From Luteimonas rhizosphaerae (lineage in GTDB: Bacteria; Pseudomonadota; Gammaproteobacteria; Xanthomonadales; Xanthomonadaceae): DNA of 64,000 bases. The position numbers were made by a program, and so were the translations under genes. The stretch spans positions 186,001 to 250,000 of the forward strand of contig NZ_NRQR01000008.1 in NCBI RefSeq assembly GCF_002849595.1, read 5' to 3'. The notes under the pieces were generated by a model. It did no database searches. It saw nothing but the letters and a program-made list of their open reading frames with translations, and was not told the DNA's origin. Below, one piece after another: positions 36,088-47,588 of this stretch; within the stretch, counting starts at the first letter, position 1, and every line of letters starts with the position of its first letter.

Positions 36088-37011
36088 ATGCAGTTCAAGG
36101 ATTACTACGAGATTCTCGGCGTCGAGCCGAACGCAGGCGATGCGGAAATCAAGACCGCGTACCGCCGACTCGCCCGCAAGTACCACCCCGACGTCAGCAA
36201 GGAGGCCGGGGCGGAAGACAAGTTCAAGGCCGTCAACGAGGCCTACGAAGCGTTGCGCGACCCGCAGAAGCGCGGTGCCTACGACCAGTTGCGTGCGCGC
36301 GGCTACCGGCCGGGCGACGAAGTGCAGCCGCCGCCGGGCGGATTCGGCGGTCCGGGTGCGGGCGGCGTGGATTTCGACGAGATCTTCGCCGGTGGCGGCG
36401 CGGGCGGCGGATTCAGCGACTTCTTCGAGCAGATGTTCGGCGGCCGCCGCGCCGGCGGCTTCCAGGGCGGCCCGGGCCACGGCCCGCAGCCCGGGCGTGG
36501 TGTGCCGCCGCGCGGCGACACGCGCGCGCGCCTCGCGGTCTCGCTGGAGACCGTGCACCGTGGCGACACGGTGCGCGTGCCCGTGCTGGGCAAGACCTTC
36601 GAAGTGCGGATTCCGCAGGGCATCAAACCCGGGCAGGTGGTGCGCCTGCCGCGCCAGGGCAACCAGGGCGGTGATCTGCTGCTGGAAATCGAATACGCCG
36701 CCCATCCGCGGTTCGAGGTCGACGGCCGCAACATCATCCTGACCCTGCCGGTGGCGCCGTGGGAAGCCGCGCTCGGCGCGACCGTGCACGTGCCCACGCT
36801 CGGCGGTGATGTGGAGCTCAAGATCCCGGCGGGATCGGAAGCCGGCCGCAAGCTGCGGCTGCGCGGGCGTGGCCTCGCGGGCGGTGCGACGAGCGCGGGC
36901 GACCAGCTCGTGGAGCTGGAAATCCAGGCGCCGACGCCGCGCGCCGCGGCCCAGACCGCGGCCTACGAAACCCTGCGCGATACGTTCGCCGGAGAGTGGC
37001 GCCGCACCTGA
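36088..37011 (+). CDS. cbpA: CbpA-type DnaJ co-chaperone
   Basis: Type II J-domain protein, 307 aa, partner of DnaK and possibly a curved-DNA-binding protein. The J domain (1-70) has KDYYEILGV and the essential HPD in KYHPDVSKE. A Gly/Pro-rich linker (about 80-145) follows, then two C-terminal beta domains (TRARLAVSLETVHRGDTVRV; ILTLPVAPWEAALGATVHVPT). There are no zinc-finger cysteines, which separates it from DnaJ. A TATCCT -10 candidate lies at 36013-36018. It could also be co-induced with hsp20 upstream. No cbpM gene follows. Confidence 0.9.
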   Translation: MQFKDYYEILGVEPNAGDAEIKTAYRRLARKYHPDVSKEAGAEDKFKAVNEAYEALRDPQKRGAYDQLRARGYRPGDEVQPPPGGFGGPGAGGVDFDEIFAGGGAGGGFSDFFEQMFGGRRAGGFQGGPGHGPQPGRGVPPRGDTRARLAVSLETVHRGDTVRVPVLGKTFEVRIPQGIKPGQVVRLPRQGNQGGDLLLEIEYAAHPRFEVDGRNIILTLPVAPWEAALGATVHVPTLGGDVELKIPAGSEAGRKLRLRGRGLAGGATSAGDQLVELEIQAPTPRAAAQTAAYETLRDTFAGEWRRT

Positions 37012-37123
37012 GGGGCGGCGATGCAGGCCGCCTGCGGCGACCTGGATCGCCCGCCGCGAGACGCAGGCGAGGGTCCGGTCGGCGGCTGCGCAGGTCTCCG
37101 GGGGCGCGCGCGCGTCCGGGCGC

Positions 37124-37510
37124 TCAGCCCGCGACTGGCGGGCGCTCGGCGCCGATGGTCTTGAGGATTGCGTCCGACAGTTCGACTTCGCTGAAGGGCT
37201 TGGTCAGATAGGCCTTGGCGCCCTGGCGCATGCCCCAGACGCGGTCGGTGTCCTGGTCCTTGGTGGTCACGAGGATCACCGGGATGTGCGCGGTTGTGGG
37301 CTCGCGCGTGATCGAACGCGTGGCCTGGAAGCCGTTGAGGTTCGGCATCACCACGTCCATCAGGATCAGGTCGGGCAGTTCGCGCTTGGCCGCCTCGACG
37401 CCCGCCTGGCCGTCGTCCGCGGTCAGCGCGTGGTGGCCGAGCTTTTCGACGATGCGCCGGATCCCCATCAACTGTGAGGGCGAATCGTCCACGATCAGAA
37501 TGCGCGCCAT
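37124..37510 (-). CDS. pilH: Response regulator, PilH-like
   Basis: Stand-alone CheY-like receiver of 128 aa, typical of PilH in the type IV pilus chemosensory pathway (twitching motility). It begins MARILIVDDSPSQLMGI with acidic Asp8/Asp9, the phosphoacceptor Asp52 in LILMDVVMPNLNGFQ, and a switch Thr and Lys in ILVTTKDQ and GAKAYLTKPF. The sequence is closer to PilH than PilG. No pil genes adjoin it. A TAGAAT -10 candidate on the minus strand (37535-37540) and a GGGGGA ribosome site precede the start. Confidence 0.85.
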   Translation of the reverse strand: MARILIVDDSPSQLMGIRRIVEKLGHHALTADDGQAGVEAAKRELPDLILMDVVMPNLNGFQATRSITREPTTAHIPVILVTTKDQDTDRVWGMRQGAKAYLTKPFSEVELSDAILKTIGAERPPVAG

Positions 37511-37574
37511 GAGATCCCCCTGGAAAGAGCGTCGATTCTAGCGGTGCGCGCGATGCGTGAACACGCGGCGCGAA

Positions 37575-38567
37575 TCAAAGCGTGACGAGTGTCCGGCCCT
37601 GTGCGCGGCCGTCGAGCAGCGTGCGGAAGACGTCGGGCAGACCGTCGAGTCCGACCTCGCGCGTGCAGATCGTCTCGAGGTGCCGCGGCTTCCAGTCGGT
37701 GGCCAGGTGCTGCCAGACCCGGTCGCGCAGGTCGCGCGCGGTGCCGGCCGAGGCGATGCCGAGCAGCGACACGCCGCGGATGATGAAGGGCATCACCGTC
37801 GCGTCCAGCGTCGGGCTCGCGGCGAGGCCGGCGCTGGCCACGTTGCCGTAGGGCGTGGTCTGCGCGAGCAGGCTGGCCAGCATCGGGCCGCCGACGTTGT
37901 CGAGGCCGCCGCCGAAGCGTACCGAGGCCATCGGCCGCGTCGTCGCCAGCGCATCGCGACCGAGCACCGTGTGCGCGCCGATCGCGGTCAGGTAGTCGCG
38001 ATGCTCGGGCTTGCCGCTGATCGCGTGCACCTCGAAGCCCGCACTGCTGAAGATGTCGACGGCCAGCGAGCCGACGCCGCCGGTCGCACCGGTCACCGCC
38101 AGCGGTCCGAGATCGGGCGTCTGCCGGTTGTCGTGCATGCGCAGCAGCGCCAGCGCCGCGGTGAAGCCGGCGGTGCCCAGGATCATGCTCTCGCGCAGGC
38201 TCAGGCCGTCCGGCAGGGGCACCGCCCATTCCGCTTCCAGCCGCGCATACGCCGCATAGCCGCCGTCGCGGGTTTCCGACAGGCCGCACCCGGTGACCAG
38301 GACCGCGTCGCCTTCGCGGAACGCCGCGTCGCGAGATGCCACGACGTGGCCGGCGACATCGATACCGCCGACCAGCGGAGCGCGCCGCAGGATCTTGCCT
38401 TCGCCGGTGCCGGCGAGCGCGTCCTTGTAGTTGACCGACGAATGCGCGACCCGGATGACCAGCTCGCCATCGGCCAGATCGTCGACCGCGATCTGTTCGA
38501 CGCCGCTGCGGTAGCCCGCGGCGTCGTCGTGGATGCGGAACGCGGGGAAACGGGCAGGCAGGGACAT
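37575..38567 (-). CDS. acuI: Zinc-free MDR oxidoreductase, YhdH/AcuI family
   Basis: NADPH-dependent medium-chain reductase of 330 aa, probably acrylyl-CoA or quinone-type reductase. It has the YhdH/YhfP signatures VAHSSVNYKDALAGTGEGKI and PLVGGIDVAGHV, the Rossmann motif VTGATGGVGSLAVDI and GLDNVGGPMLASLL. Catalytic zinc ligands of alcohol dehydrogenases are absent, as expected. Family members accept several substrates in vitro, so acrylyl-CoA reductase is a best guess. Single gene, 80 bp upstream of the promoter-proximal end of the LOG gene region. Confidence 0.85.
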   Translation of the reverse strand: MSLPARFPAFRIHDDAAGYRSGVEQIAVDDLADGELVIRVAHSSVNYKDALAGTGEGKILRRAPLVGGIDVAGHVVASRDAAFREGDAVLVTGCGLSETRDGGYAAYARLEAEWAVPLPDGLSLRESMILGTAGFTAALALLRMHDNRQTPDLGPLAVTGATGGVGSLAVDIFSSAGFEVHAISGKPEHRDYLTAIGAHTVLGRDALATTRPMASVRFGGGLDNVGGPMLASLLAQTTPYGNVASAGLAASPTLDATVMPFIIRGVSLLGIASAGTARDLRDRVWQHLATDWKPRHLETICTREVGLDGLPDVFRTLLDGRAQGRTLVTL

Positions 38568-38647
38568 GCGATGGACCTCGTCGGATTCGGGCGGCGCGTC
38601 GATGCGCCGACGGCGTCAGGATAAGCGCGCGTGCGCAGCGCCTGCGC

Positions 38648-39250
38648 TCAGGGCACGACTGCCGGCTTGTGCTTCGCGTCGAGCCACTTCGACGCCTGCG
38701 CCGGCGTGTAGGACTGCATCCACTGCAGCATCGTGGGGATGTCGCTGCCGTACCAGAGGTCGGCGCGCTGGTCGGCGTGCAGGAAGCGCTCCTCGACCAT
38801 GCGGTCGACCATGCCGATCAACGGCGCGTAGAAGCCGGCGACGTCGAGGAAGGCGCAGGGCTTGTCGCCGATGCCGAGCTGGCGCCAGGTCAGCATCTCG
38901 AAGATCTCCTCCATCGTGCCGAAGCCGCCGGGCAGGGCGACGAAGCCGTCGGACAGTTCGAACATCCGCGCCTTGCGCTCGTGCATCGAGCCGACGATCT
39001 CCAGCTCGGTCAGGCCGCGGTGCGCGACCTCCCAGTCGGCCAGCTGCTGGGGAATCACGCCGGTGACTTCGCCGCCGGCCTCGAGCACCGCATTGGCGAC
39101 GATGCCCATCAGGCCGACGTTGCCGCCGCCGTAGACGAGGCGTAATCCGTCGTGGGCAATGCGTTCGCCGAGCGCCCTGGCGCGTTCGGCGTAGACGGGC
39201 TTGCTGCCGGCGTTGGAGCCGCAATAGACGCAGATGGACTTCAGGGGCAT
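38648..39250 (-). CDS. LOG-family (TIGR00730) nucleotide phosphoribohydrolase-like protein
   Basis: Rossmann-fold protein of 200 aa in the lysine-decarboxylase-like/LOG family, which releases the base from (cytokinin) nucleoside monophosphates. Diagnostic motif PGGFGTMEEIFEMLTW; the N-terminus ICVYCGSNAGSKPVY and LVYGGGNVGLMGIVA are also conserved. Annotations as lysine decarboxylase are obsolete. The physiological substrate in non-plant-associated bacteria is unclear. Confidence 0.9.
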   Translation of the reverse strand: MPLKSICVYCGSNAGSKPVYAERARALGERIAHDGLRLVYGGGNVGLMGIVANAVLEAGGEVTGVIPQQLADWEVAHRGLTELEIVGSMHERKARMFELSDGFVALPGGFGTMEEIFEMLTWRQLGIGDKPCAFLDVAGFYAPLIGMVDRMVEERFLHADQRADLWYGSDIPTMLQWMQSYTPAQASKWLDAKHKPAVVP

Positions 39251-39271
39251 GGCGGGACTCGAAGTGGAATG

Positions 39272-39439
39272 TCAGGGGCTGCGGCTGCGGACGAGCAGCC
39301 GCACGCCCAGGCCGATGAAAGCGAGTCCGACCGCGGCGAATGCGAGCCGGTCGCTGGCGACGGCGCCGATCACGAACAGCGCGCCGGCGGCGGCGTAGAG
39401 GGCACCCGTGACGCGGGGCGGCAATGCGGGGCTGGACAT
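39272..39439 (-). CDS. Small membrane protein, 55 aa
   Basis: Frame starting MSSPALPPRVTGALYAAAG and ending LLVRSRSP, with two hydrophobic stretches (about residues 11-26 and 33-49) separated by a short charged turn (ASDRL), so a two-helix hairpin is likely. It sits between lpdA and the LOG gene on the same strand as both, 21 bp before the LOG start, which suggests co-translation. I do not recognise a family. No strong ribosome site is visible, so it could be a chance frame. Confidence 0.45.
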   Translation of the reverse strand: MSSPALPPRVTGALYAAAGALFVIGAVASDRLAFAAVGLAFIGLGVRLLVRSRSP

Positions 39440-39456
39440 GGGGCGGTCGCCGGGGC

Positions 39457-39491
39457 AAAAACGCAGAAGGCTCCGCCGGGGCGGAGCCTTC
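39457..39491 (-). terminator. Rho-independent terminator of the sucA-sucB-lpdA operon
   Basis: A perfect 12-bp stem GAAGGCTCCGCC/GGCGGAGCCTTC (39466-39477, 39480-39491) is followed on the minus strand by TGCGTTTTT. It lies 15 bp after the lpdA stop. Confidence 0.9.
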
Positions 39492-39505
39492 GCGGGTGCG
39501 GCCGG

Positions 39506-42294
<2,789 letters not shown>

Positions 42295-42339
42295 CTTGGC
42301 TTCCTGGAAAAGCGTGGAATGTGGGGGTTGCGATCGGGA

Positions 42340-45180
42340 TCACTCGGAGAAGATCTTGCCGTCGAGCGTATTGACCAGCGCGTCCTCGATCAGCTGCTGC
42401 TGCTCGGCGACGTGGTCGTTGAAGTGGCCCACGGCGGGCGAGGGCGAACGCGCCCGGCCGGCGTAGTGCAGCTTCTGGCCCTCGCCCATGCACGGCTCGA
42501 AGTGGTGCTTGATCTGGTACCAGGCGCCCTGGTTCTGCGGCTCTTCCTGGCACCACACCACGTCGGTCGCCTTCGAGAAACGCTTGAGCTCGTCGGTCAG
42601 CTGCGGACGCGGGAACGGATAGAGCTGTTCCACGCGCACGATCGCGACGTTGTCGAGCGACTGCTTGCGCGCTTCTTCCAGCAGGTCGTAATAGACCTTG
42701 CCCGAACACAGCACGACGCGCTCGACCTTCTTCGGGTCGGCCTCGGCATCCGGGATCAGGTGCTGGAACTCGCCGTTCGCCAGATCCTCGAGCGAGGACA
42801 CGGCGAGCTTGTGGCGCAGCAGCGACTTCGGCGTCATCACCACCAGCGGCTTGCGCGTGGTCATGCACAGCTGGCGACGGATCATGTGGAAGGCCTGCGC
42901 CGGCGTGGTCGGCACGCAGACCATCATGTTGTCGAGCGCGCACAGCTGCAGGAAGCGCTCGAGGCGCGCCGAACTGTGTTCCGGGCCCTGGCCTTCGTAG
43001 CCGTGCGGCAGGAACAGCGCCAGGCCGCACAGGCGCTGCCACTTGGCCTCGCCCGACGACAGGAACTGGTCGATGACGACCTGGGCGCCGTTGGCGAAAT
43101 CGCCGAACTGGCCTTCCCAGATGCACAGCGTGCCCGGCTCCGACGACGCGTAGCCGTATTCGAACGCCATCACCGCTTCCTCGCTGAGCAGCGAGTCGAT
43201 GATCGTCGCGTCCTCGGGGTTCTTCACCAACTGCTGCAGCGGCACGTAGTCGCTGCCGGAGGCCTGGTCGTGCAGCACCGCGTGGCGGTGGAAGAACGTG
43301 CCGCGGCCGCTGTCCTGGCCGACCAGGCGCAGGCGGTGGCCGGCGTCGAGCAGAGTGGCGTAGGCCAGGTTCTCCGCGAAGCCCCAGTCGCCGGCCTGTT
43401 CGCCGGCCGCCATCTTGCGGCGGTCGTCGTAGATCTTGGCGACGCGTGCATGCAGCTGCACGTCTTCGGGAATCGTGGTGATGGTCTGCGCCAGCGCCTG
43501 GAGCTTCTCGACCGACACGGTGGTGTCGAGCGTGTCGCTGAGGCGGCCGGCGAGGTAGGGGTCCCAGTCGATCGTCAGGTCGTAGTCGGACGGCTTGGCG
43601 TCGGCCAGCTCGGTCGTGACCTCGCCCGCGTCGAGCTTGTCGCGGTAGCGGTCGACGACGGCCTTGGCCTCGTCCTCGCCGATCACGCCCTCGGACACCA
43701 GCTGCGCGGTGTAGAGCTCGCGCGGCGTCTTGTGCTTGCGGATCACCTGGTACATCAGCGGCTGGGTCGCCGCCGGCTCGTCGGCCTCGTTGTGGCCGTG
43801 GCGGCGGTAGCAGACCAGGTCGATGACGACGTCGCGGCCGAAGGTCTGGCGGAAGTCGTAGGCCATCTGCGCGCAGAACACGACCGCTTCCGGGTCGTCG
43901 GCGTTCACGTGCAGGATCGGCGCGCCGACCATCTTGGCGACATCGGTGCAGTACAGCGTGGAGCGCGCGTCCTGCAGATCGCTGGTGGTGAAACCGACCT
44001 GGTTGTTGATGACCACGTGGAGCGTGCCGCCGACCGCGAATCCGCGGGCCTGCGACATCTGGAACAGCTCCATGTTGACGCCCTGGCCGGCGAACGCGGC
44101 GTCGCCGTGCAGTAGCACCGGCAGCACGGCCTTGCGCGCGGTGTCGCGGCGCCGGTGCTGGCGCGAGCGGACACTGCCGGCGACCACCGGGTTGACGATT
44201 TCCAGGTGCGACGGATTGAACGCCAGCGCCAGATGGACCGAGCCGCCCGGCGTCGCCAGGTCGGCCGAGAAGCCCATGTGGTACTTCACGTCGCCGGTGT
44301 GCGCGCGGTCGTCGTCGTGGTGCTCGAACTTGCCTTCGAACTCGTCGAACAGGCGGCGCGGGTTCTTGCCCAGCGTATTGACCAGGACGTTGAGGCGGCC
44401 GCGATGGGCCATGCCCAGCACGATGTCCTTGACGCCATCCTTGCCGGCGCGCTGGATCACGTCGTCGAGCAGCGGGATCAGCGCGTCGCCGCCTTCCAGC
44501 GAGAAGCGCTTCTGCCCGACGTACTTGGTGTGCAGGTAGCGCTCCAGACCCTCGGCGGCGCTGAGGCGCTCGAGGATGCGCTTCTTCTCGTCGGGGCTGC
44601 GCGCGAAACGGCCGCCGGCCTTCTCGAGGCGCTCGTACATCCAGCGCCGCTGCTCGGCGTCCGGGATGTGCATGAACTCCGCGCCGATCTGGCTGGAATA
44701 CGTCGTCTTCAGCAGCGCGAGCAGGTCGCGCAGCTTCATCCGCGGCTGGCCGGCCACGCCGCCGGTGCTGAACTCGTCGTCGAGATCGGCATCGGTCAGC
44801 TGGTGGAACGGCAGGCCCAGATCCGGCGGATTCACCGGCGGCGACAGGTCCAGCGGATCGAGCTTGGCGCCGAGATGGCCGCGCGAGCGGTAGGCCGTGA
44901 TCAGGCGACCGACGTGGCGTTCGCGCTCGTCGCCGGCCGCGCTGGCGGTGCCCGGGGCGGCGCCGCGGGCGGCGAGCCTGCCCGCGTCGGCCACGGCGGA
45001 GATGACGGCCGAATGCGGCACATCACCGGCCTCGCGGCCCTGGAAGGAATCGAACCACTGCTTCCACTTCGTCCCGACACTGTCGGGATTCACCAGATAC
45101 TGCTCGTACAGATCTTCGATATAGGCGGCGTTGGCGCCGAACTGGGAGGACTGCGCAAACTGCTTCAGGAGACTGTCCAC
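42340..45180 (-). CDS. sucA: 2-oxoglutarate dehydrogenase E1
   Basis: Thiamine-diphosphate decarboxylase of the TCA cycle, 946 aa. GTG 45180 is chosen because VDSLLKQFAQSSQ aligns with the family N-terminus (MDNLLKQFAQSS in relatives), and the frame upstream is Ser/Arg/Ala noise overlapping the promoter. Motifs: AAYIEDLYEQYLVNPDSV, GMAHRGRLNVLVNTLGKN, LLHGDAAFAGQG, HVVINNQVGFTTSDLQ and EGQFGDFANGAQVVIDQF. It is first gene of sucA-sucB-lpdA. A TATACT -10 candidate (minus strand, 45272-45277) lies 92 bp before the start. Confidence 0.95.
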   Translation of the reverse strand: MDSLLKQFAQSSQFGANAAYIEDLYEQYLVNPDSVGTKWKQWFDSFQGREAGDVPHSAVISAVADAGRLAARGAAPGTASAAGDERERHVGRLITAYRSRGHLGAKLDPLDLSPPVNPPDLGLPFHQLTDADLDDEFSTGGVAGQPRMKLRDLLALLKTTYSSQIGAEFMHIPDAEQRRWMYERLEKAGGRFARSPDEKKRILERLSAAEGLERYLHTKYVGQKRFSLEGGDALIPLLDDVIQRAGKDGVKDIVLGMAHRGRLNVLVNTLGKNPRRLFDEFEGKFEHHDDDRAHTGDVKYHMGFSADLATPGGSVHLALAFNPSHLEIVNPVVAGSVRSRQHRRRDTARKAVLPVLLHGDAAFAGQGVNMELFQMSQARGFAVGGTLHVVINNQVGFTTSDLQDARSTLYCTDVAKMVGAPILHVNADDPEAVVFCAQMAYDFRQTFGRDVVIDLVCYRRHGHNEADEPAATQPLMYQVIRKHKTPRELYTAQLVSEGVIGEDEAKAVVDRYRDKLDAGEVTTELADAKPSDYDLTIDWDPYLAGRLSDTLDTTVSVEKLQALAQTITTIPEDVQLHARVAKIYDDRRKMAAGEQAGDWGFAENLAYATLLDAGHRLRLVGQDSGRGTFFHRHAVLHDQASGSDYVPLQQLVKNPEDATIIDSLLSEEAVMAFEYGYASSEPGTLCIWEGQFGDFANGAQVVIDQFLSSGEAKWQRLCGLALFLPHGYEGQGPEHSSARLERFLQLCALDNMMVCVPTTPAQAFHMIRRQLCMTTRKPLVVMTPKSLLRHKLAVSSLEDLANGEFQHLIPDAEADPKKVERVVLCSGKVYYDLLEEARKQSLDNVAIVRVEQLYPFPRPQLTDELKRFSKATDVVWCQEEPQNQGAWYQIKHHFEPCMGEGQKLHYAGRARSPSPAVGHFNDHVAEQQQLIEDALVNTLDGKIFSE

Positions 45181-45271
45181 GTCTGGCGATTCGGACTCTT
45201 GGAGGAAGGGGCGGGGCCTGACCCGGCACGTGCTTGCGCGGTGCCGGATCGGCGTGTAATCGAGGCCAGAG

Positions 45272-45277
45272 AGTATA
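45272..45277 (-). promoter_or_regulatory. -10 candidate of the sucA operon
   Basis: AGTATA on the plus strand reads TATACT on the minus strand, implying a leader of about 85 bases for sucA. No convincing -35 box 17 bp upstream. Confidence 0.4.
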
Positions 45278-45388
45278 CGCGCAGCGTTCGCCGCGATGCA
45301 CCATCGATCCCCGGCGGACGCGCTGTCGGGGCGCGCGGAACGCGGTGCGCCGATGCACTGCGCAGCGGTCCGCAGCGCTGTGGCGAGG

Positions 45389-46303
45389 CTAGATGCCGAG
45401 CGCGCGGAACTCGCTGCAGGGACGTGAACGCTCCCATACCGGGGCGAACTGTGCGGCCAGCTGGCGTGCGCGGCCGGGCAGCGCTGCCCCCGCGTCGCCG
45501 TCGAAGCGATGGCCGAGCGTGCGGGCGTAGAAACCGCCGGCATCGTTGACCAGAAACGCGCCGACGTAGCCGCGATCGACCGCGTTGTCGGTCTCGCGGA
45601 ACGCGAAGGCGCTCGGCAGGCGCTGGGCCAGCGTGAGCAGGGGCGCGAGGGCGCGCTGCGGCGTCGCGGCGTCCTGCAGCAGGATCTGGGCGACGCCGCC
45701 GCGCCCGGCGGTGGCGAACCGGCGGAAGGCCTGCAGCACGTCCGCGTGGTCGAACAGGCCCGGGTCGAGGTCGCGGCTGCGCAGCCAGACGTGGCGCCGG
45801 GCGCCGTGCAGCACGGTCACGGTGATGTCGACGGCCTCGTCCAGCGTGTCGACGGTGAACGCCGCACCGGCGGTCCGGCGCATCGCGCGGTGGGCGATGC
45901 CGGCTTCGACGAACTCGGGGCCGTGGGCGACGAAGCCCTGCCGCGCGTACAGCGCGACCGCCTCCAGCTGGGCATGCAGATAGGTCGTGCGCAGGCCGGC
46001 GTCGTCGGCGAGCTGCAGCAGGGTGCGCAGCATCGCATCGCCGACCCCGCGCCCGCGCCACGGCGCCAGCACCGCCATACGGCCGATCTTGCCGTCCGGG
46101 GCCAAGCGCCCGGCGCCGATCGCGCGACCGTCGGCATCGCGGGCCAGCACGTGCCGGCTCAGCGGATCGAGCGCATCGCGCTCCAGTTCCGCCGGCACCT
46201 GCTGCTCGTCGACGAACACGGCATGGCGCACCGCGTGCGCCGCGGCCTGCGCGTCGGCGTCACCGACGATCGAGACGACGAACGCGGCAGGCGCCGGGCT
46301 CAT
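45389..46303 (-). CDS. GNAT acetyltransferase with an extra C-terminal domain
   Basis: 304-aa two-domain protein. Residues 1-145 are a GNAT domain of the ElaA/YjcF type (AVRHAVFVDEQQVPAELERD; acetyl-CoA loop KIGRMAVLAPWRGRGVGDAML; YARQGFVAHGPEFVEAGIAH). Residues 165-300 form a second domain (ITVTVLHGARRHVWLRSRDLD, FAFRETDNAVDRGYVGAFLVND) that looks like the C-terminal domain found fused to GNATs in gammaproteobacteria, function unknown. The start overlaps the roxA stop as ATGA, and it is last in the purB-VOC-roxA-GNAT set. The acetylated target is unknown. Confidence 0.82.
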   Translation of the reverse strand: MSPAPAAFVVSIVGDADAQAAAHAVRHAVFVDEQQVPAELERDALDPLSRHVLARDADGRAIGAGRLAPDGKIGRMAVLAPWRGRGVGDAMLRTLLQLADDAGLRTTYLHAQLEAVALYARQGFVAHGPEFVEAGIAHRAMRRTAGAAFTVDTLDEAVDITVTVLHGARRHVWLRSRDLDPGLFDHADVLQAFRRFATAGRGGVAQILLQDAATPQRALAPLLTLAQRLPSAFAFRETDNAVDRGYVGAFLVNDAGGFYARTLGHRFDGDAGAALPGRARQLAAQFAPVWERSRPCSEFRALGI

Positions 46304-47523
46304 GCGTCCCCGTCGTCCGACGACAGCACGTAGTGGCCCGCGTCGAGCAGGGTGTGGACCGCATCGCGCCCGGCATCCGACAACGCGGCGTAGGCCTCGC
46401 CGTCGAGCGCCGCGGCCGCGGCCAGCAGCTTGGCATCACGGACCGGGACGGCAAGATCGCTGCCGGCGACGAACAGGCGCGCGCCCTTGCCGGACCGGCG
46501 CCAGGCCATCCGCGAGAACGGATTGCGCTGCAGCGTCGCCTGGCCCTGCGCCAGCAGCCAGTCGAGTTCGATCCGCGGCGGCGGCGCCTGGCCCGGCGCG
46601 ACCTCGTGGGCGTTGCGGTAGCCGGTGATGAAGCGGCCGAACCAGTCGCCCAGCCGGTCCGGATCGTTCATGCGCATGACGTTCAACGCCTCGACCACGC
46701 GGCCCATGGCCTCGGCGTCGATCTCGTTCGGGTCCTTGGGCACCGCCAGCGTTGCGTCGTGGTAGCGCAGCGTGTCGTCGGCGTCCGCCGCGAGGGTGTC
46801 GATGTAGTCGCCCATCAGCTCGGACACCGACGGCGCGCGCATGCCGATCGAGAACGTCAGGCAGGGATCCTCGGCCACGCCGTGGTGCGGCACCATCGGC
46901 GGCAGATACAGCATGTCGCCGGGACCGAGCACCCAGTCGTGGGTCGGCGTGAATTCGCGCAGCAACTTCAGTTCCACGTCGTCGCGGAACGCCTGCGGCG
47001 GCACGCCCCGGCCCAGTGCATCGGAGGCATCGATCTGCCAGCGCCGATGGCCCTGGCCCTGCAGCAGGAAGACGTCGTAATGGTCGACGTGGGCGCCGAC
47101 GGAACCGCCGGTCGCGGCGAAGCTGACCATGATGTCGTCGATGCGCCAGCGCGGCAGGAAACCGAAATGCGGCAGCAGCGCGCCGACATCCGCGTCCCAT
47201 TTGTCGACGTCCTGCACCAGCAGGGTCCAGTCGCGATCGCCGAGGCCGGGAAACAGGTCCTCGTCGAACGGACCGCTTTCGACCGTCCAGCCGTTGCGCG
47301 CGCGGTCGTGGCGGATCAGCCGTGCCAGCGCGAATTCCTCGCAGGCCAGGCCGGCCAGGTCCTCGGGCTGCAGCGGCGCGGTGAAGTCCGGCAGCGCGTT
47401 GCGGATCAGCAGCGGGCGCTTCTGCCAGTAATCGCGCAGGAAGCGCGCGGGCGACATGCCGAGCAGGCCGCCTTCGGCGGTCTGGCGGGCATCGATTTCG
47501 AACGGAAGTGGGGGACGGCTCAT
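46300..47523 (-). CDS. roxA: Ribosomal protein uL16 arginine 3-hydroxylase, JmjC/cupin (RoxA/YcfD type)
   Basis: 2-oxoglutarate- and Fe(II)-dependent oxygenase predicted to hydroxylate ribosomal protein uL16, 407 aa. Start 47523 gives MSRPPLPFEID. YcfD signatures: FLRDYWQKRPLLIRNA and the metal triad from His145 and Asp147 (SVGAHVDHYDVFLLQGQG) plus His213 or 214 (LYLPPMVPHHGVA). The C-terminal part carries the winged-helix region. It follows purB and a VOC gene and overlaps the GNAT gene. Confidence 0.9.
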   Translation of the reverse strand: MSRPPLPFEIDARQTAEGGLLGMSPARFLRDYWQKRPLLIRNALPDFTAPLQPEDLAGLACEEFALARLIRHDRARNGWTVESGPFDEDLFPGLGDRDWTLLVQDVDKWDADVGALLPHFGFLPRWRIDDIMVSFAATGGSVGAHVDHYDVFLLQGQGHRRWQIDASDALGRGVPPQAFRDDVELKLLREFTPTHDWVLGPGDMLYLPPMVPHHGVAEDPCLTFSIGMRAPSVSELMGDYIDTLAADADDTLRYHDATLAVPKDPNEIDAEAMGRVVEALNVMRMNDPDRLGDWFGRFITGYRNAHEVAPGQAPPPRIELDWLLAQGQATLQRNPFSRMAWRRSGKGARLFVAGSDLAVPVRDAKLLAAAAALDGEAYAALSDAGRDAVHTLLDAGHYVLSSDDGDA

Positions 47524-47588
47524 GGCGCGGGAGCCTACGCGAAATCCCCTGCGGACTCGACTGCAGCGGGCGCCGTGCGGTCCACGGA

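Noticed and set aside
38648..39250. Lysine decarboxylase
   Set aside because: The PGGFGT motif belongs to the LOG phosphoribohydrolase family; no pyridoxal-phosphate site exists.
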